The notes beneath the pieces were generated by a model that worked only from the letters and a program-made list of their open reading frames with translations, made no database searches and was not told the DNA's origin. Below are positions 62,953 to 64,000 of a stretch of DNA of 64,000 bases, piece after piece (the stretch's first letter is position 1; the number at the start of each line of letters is the position of its first letter). This DNA is from Rubrivivax sp. GTDB taxonomy: Bacteria > Pseudomonadota > Gammaproteobacteria > Burkholderiales > Burkholderiaceae_C. The stretch is from assembly GCA_016707445.1 (NCBI GenBank), contig JADJHR010000006.1, positions 186,001-250,000 of the forward strand, written 5' to 3'. A program made the position numbers and the translations under genes.

Positions 62953-64000
62953 ATGTCCACAATGACCGAAGATCTCTGGCAGGCAGGGTGCGAGCGGCTG
63001 GCCGCCTTGCTGCCCGAACAGCAGTTCAACACCTGGATCCGTCCCCTGCCGCCAGCGCAACTGGTCAGCCAGGGGCCGGACGGCATGGTGATGTGCCTGC
63101 GCGCCCCCAACCGCTTCAAGCTCGACTGGATCCGCTCGCAGTACGCCGGACGCATCGAGTCGACCTTGAGCGAGCTGGCCGGCTGCCCGGTCCGCCTGGA
63201 CCTGGCACTGGCGATGCGCGAGCCGAACGCCCACGAGCTGGCCCAACGCACCTTGAGCGCGCTGACCACCGGTGCCCGCGGCCCTGCGGCTGCGCCGGGT
63301 GCGGTCGATTTCAGCGCCGCGCTGGCGCCCTTGACCGCGACGGGGCCGCTGGCGGCCGGCAGCGCCGGCGATGCCAGGGCCGATGCGCGTACAGATTCTC
63401 GCGAGGTCCGTCCCGCGCCGGCGCCCGCGGCGACCCGCCACAAGCTCAATTCAGCCCTCACCTTCGACACCCTGGTGGCCGGTCGTGCGAACCAGATGGC
63501 GCGCACCGCCGCCTTGCATGTGGCCGGCGCGCCAGGCTTGACCTACAACCCCTTGTTCATCTACGGTGGGGTGGGCCTGGGCAAGACGCACCTGGTGCAT
63601 GCAGTCGGCAATGCGCTGCTCAAGGACCGACCCGACGCGCGCGTGCTGTACCTGCACGCCGAGCAGTTCATCAGCGACGTGGTGCGCAACTACCAGCGCA
63701 AGACCTTCGACGAGCTGAAGGCCAAATACCACGGCCTGGACCTGCTGCTGATCGACGACGTGCAGTTCTTCGCCGGCAAGGACCGCACGCAGGAAGAGTT
63801 CTTCAACGCCTTCGAGGCGCTGCTGGCCAAGCGCGCGCACATCATCATGACCAGCGACACCTACCCCAAGGGCCTGGTCGACATCGACGAACGACTGACC
63901 AGCCGCTTCGACGCCGGGCTGACCGTGGCCATCGAGCCGCCCGAGCTGGAAATGCGCGTGGCCATCCTGATTGCCAAGGCGCGCGCCGAGGGCGCCGAGA
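62953..64000 (+). CDS. dnaA: Chromosomal replication initiator DnaA (3'-truncated by window)
   Basis: DnaA binds DnaA boxes and opens the origin. The frame starts at ATG 62953 (MSTMTEDLWQAGCERL) and is still open at the window end after 349 codons, so the C-terminal DNA-binding domain is missing. Domain I is about 4-80 (LPEQQFNTWIRPL), followed by an Ala-rich linker (domain II, about 95-160). The AAA+ domain has SALTFDTLVAGRANQMA, Walker A GGVGLGKTH, Walker B LLLIDDVQFF and sensor I IIMTSDTYPKGL. ATG 62965 (MTEDLW) is an alternative start. It diverges from rpmH. Confidence 0.97.
   Translation, partial: MSTMTEDLWQAGCERLAALLPEQQFNTWIRPLPPAQLVSQGPDGMVMCLRAPNRFKLDWIRSQYAGRIESTLSELAGCPVRLDLALAMREPNAHELAQRTLSALTTGARGPAAAPGAVDFSAALAPLTATGPLAAGSAGDARADARTDSREVRPAPAPAATRHKLNSALTFDTLVAGRANQMARTAALHVAGAPGLTYNPLFIYGGVGLGKTHLVHAVGNALLKDRPDARVLYLHAEQFISDVVRNYQRKTFDELKAKYHGLDLLLIDDVQFFAGKDRTQEEFFNAFEALLAKRAHIIMTSDTYPKGLVDIDERLTSRFDAGLTVAIEPPELEMRVAILIAKARAEGAE

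Overview
The window is high-GC DNA whose gene content points to a betaproteobacterium of the order Burkholderiales, probably the Rubrivivax/Leptothrix/Ideonella/Roseateles group. Reasons: two Bug/TTT-type solute-binding proteins, a CaiB-type CoA-transferase, PEP-CTERM machinery, a ubiA / oxyR-recG-queA-tgt backbone and the chromosomal replication-origin block mnmE-yidC-yidD-rnpA-rpmH-dnaA. I see no tRNA, rRNA, insertion sequence, prophage or CRISPR array.

Layout. 1-5.8 kb: housekeeping genes (yggS, an Lrp regulator, a thioredoxin/TPR co-chaperone, a Bug protein, proC, prfC). 5.8-8.7 kb: a VapBC-like toxin-antitoxin pair, psuG and a secreted pectinacetylesterase-type hydrolase. 8.7-20.6 kb: the ubiA, oxyR, recG, queA, tgt backbone, carrying two accessory blocks (an IlvD/Edd dehydratase with OsmC, PaiB and GNAT genes; a CoA-transferase with a Bug gene). 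20.6-25.7 kb: a C39-peptidase ABC exporter, its HlyD-type adaptor, a 50-residue double-glycine peptide gene, a LuxR-type AHL receptor without a luxI partner, and an unknown 137-residue protein, with lux-box-like palindromes in both promoter regions. 25.8-29.5 kb: an operon of a cysteine-less glutaredoxin-like protein, an alpha/beta hydrolase and a NatAB-like ABC exporter. 29.7-38.3 kb: two large PrsT-type TPR genes, a secreted thioredoxin-like gene between them and a broken PEP-CTERM cargo gene. 38.7-43.7 kb: a broken subtilisin-like protease gene with nearly identical ~1-kb tandem repeats. 43.7-53.8 kb: mostly catabolic and redox genes (DUF427, pirin, GST, cytosine-deaminase-like, acyl-CoA ligase, HDOD, GMC oxidoreductase, glycine-rich RRM protein, SDR). 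53.8-56.1 kb: the LPS genes lptC, kdsC, kdsD. 56.2-64 kb: a Kef-type antiporter, then the origin block ending in a truncated dnaA.

The most interesting unit is the 20.6-25.7 kb locus. A quorum-sensing receptor, a lux box about 75 nt upstream of a tiny GG-leader peptide gene, and a dedicated peptidase-exporter form one coherent proposed module: AHL-controlled production and export of a 12-residue peptide.

Sequence quality matters when reading this annotation. At least ten genes carry single-base indels (yggS, lrp, prfC, natA, the second prsT, the PEP-CTERM gene, the S8 protease and its repeats, HDOD, GMC). Many fall in short homopolymers inside otherwise conserved housekeeping proteins, so most are probably sequencing or assembly errors rather than true pseudogenes.
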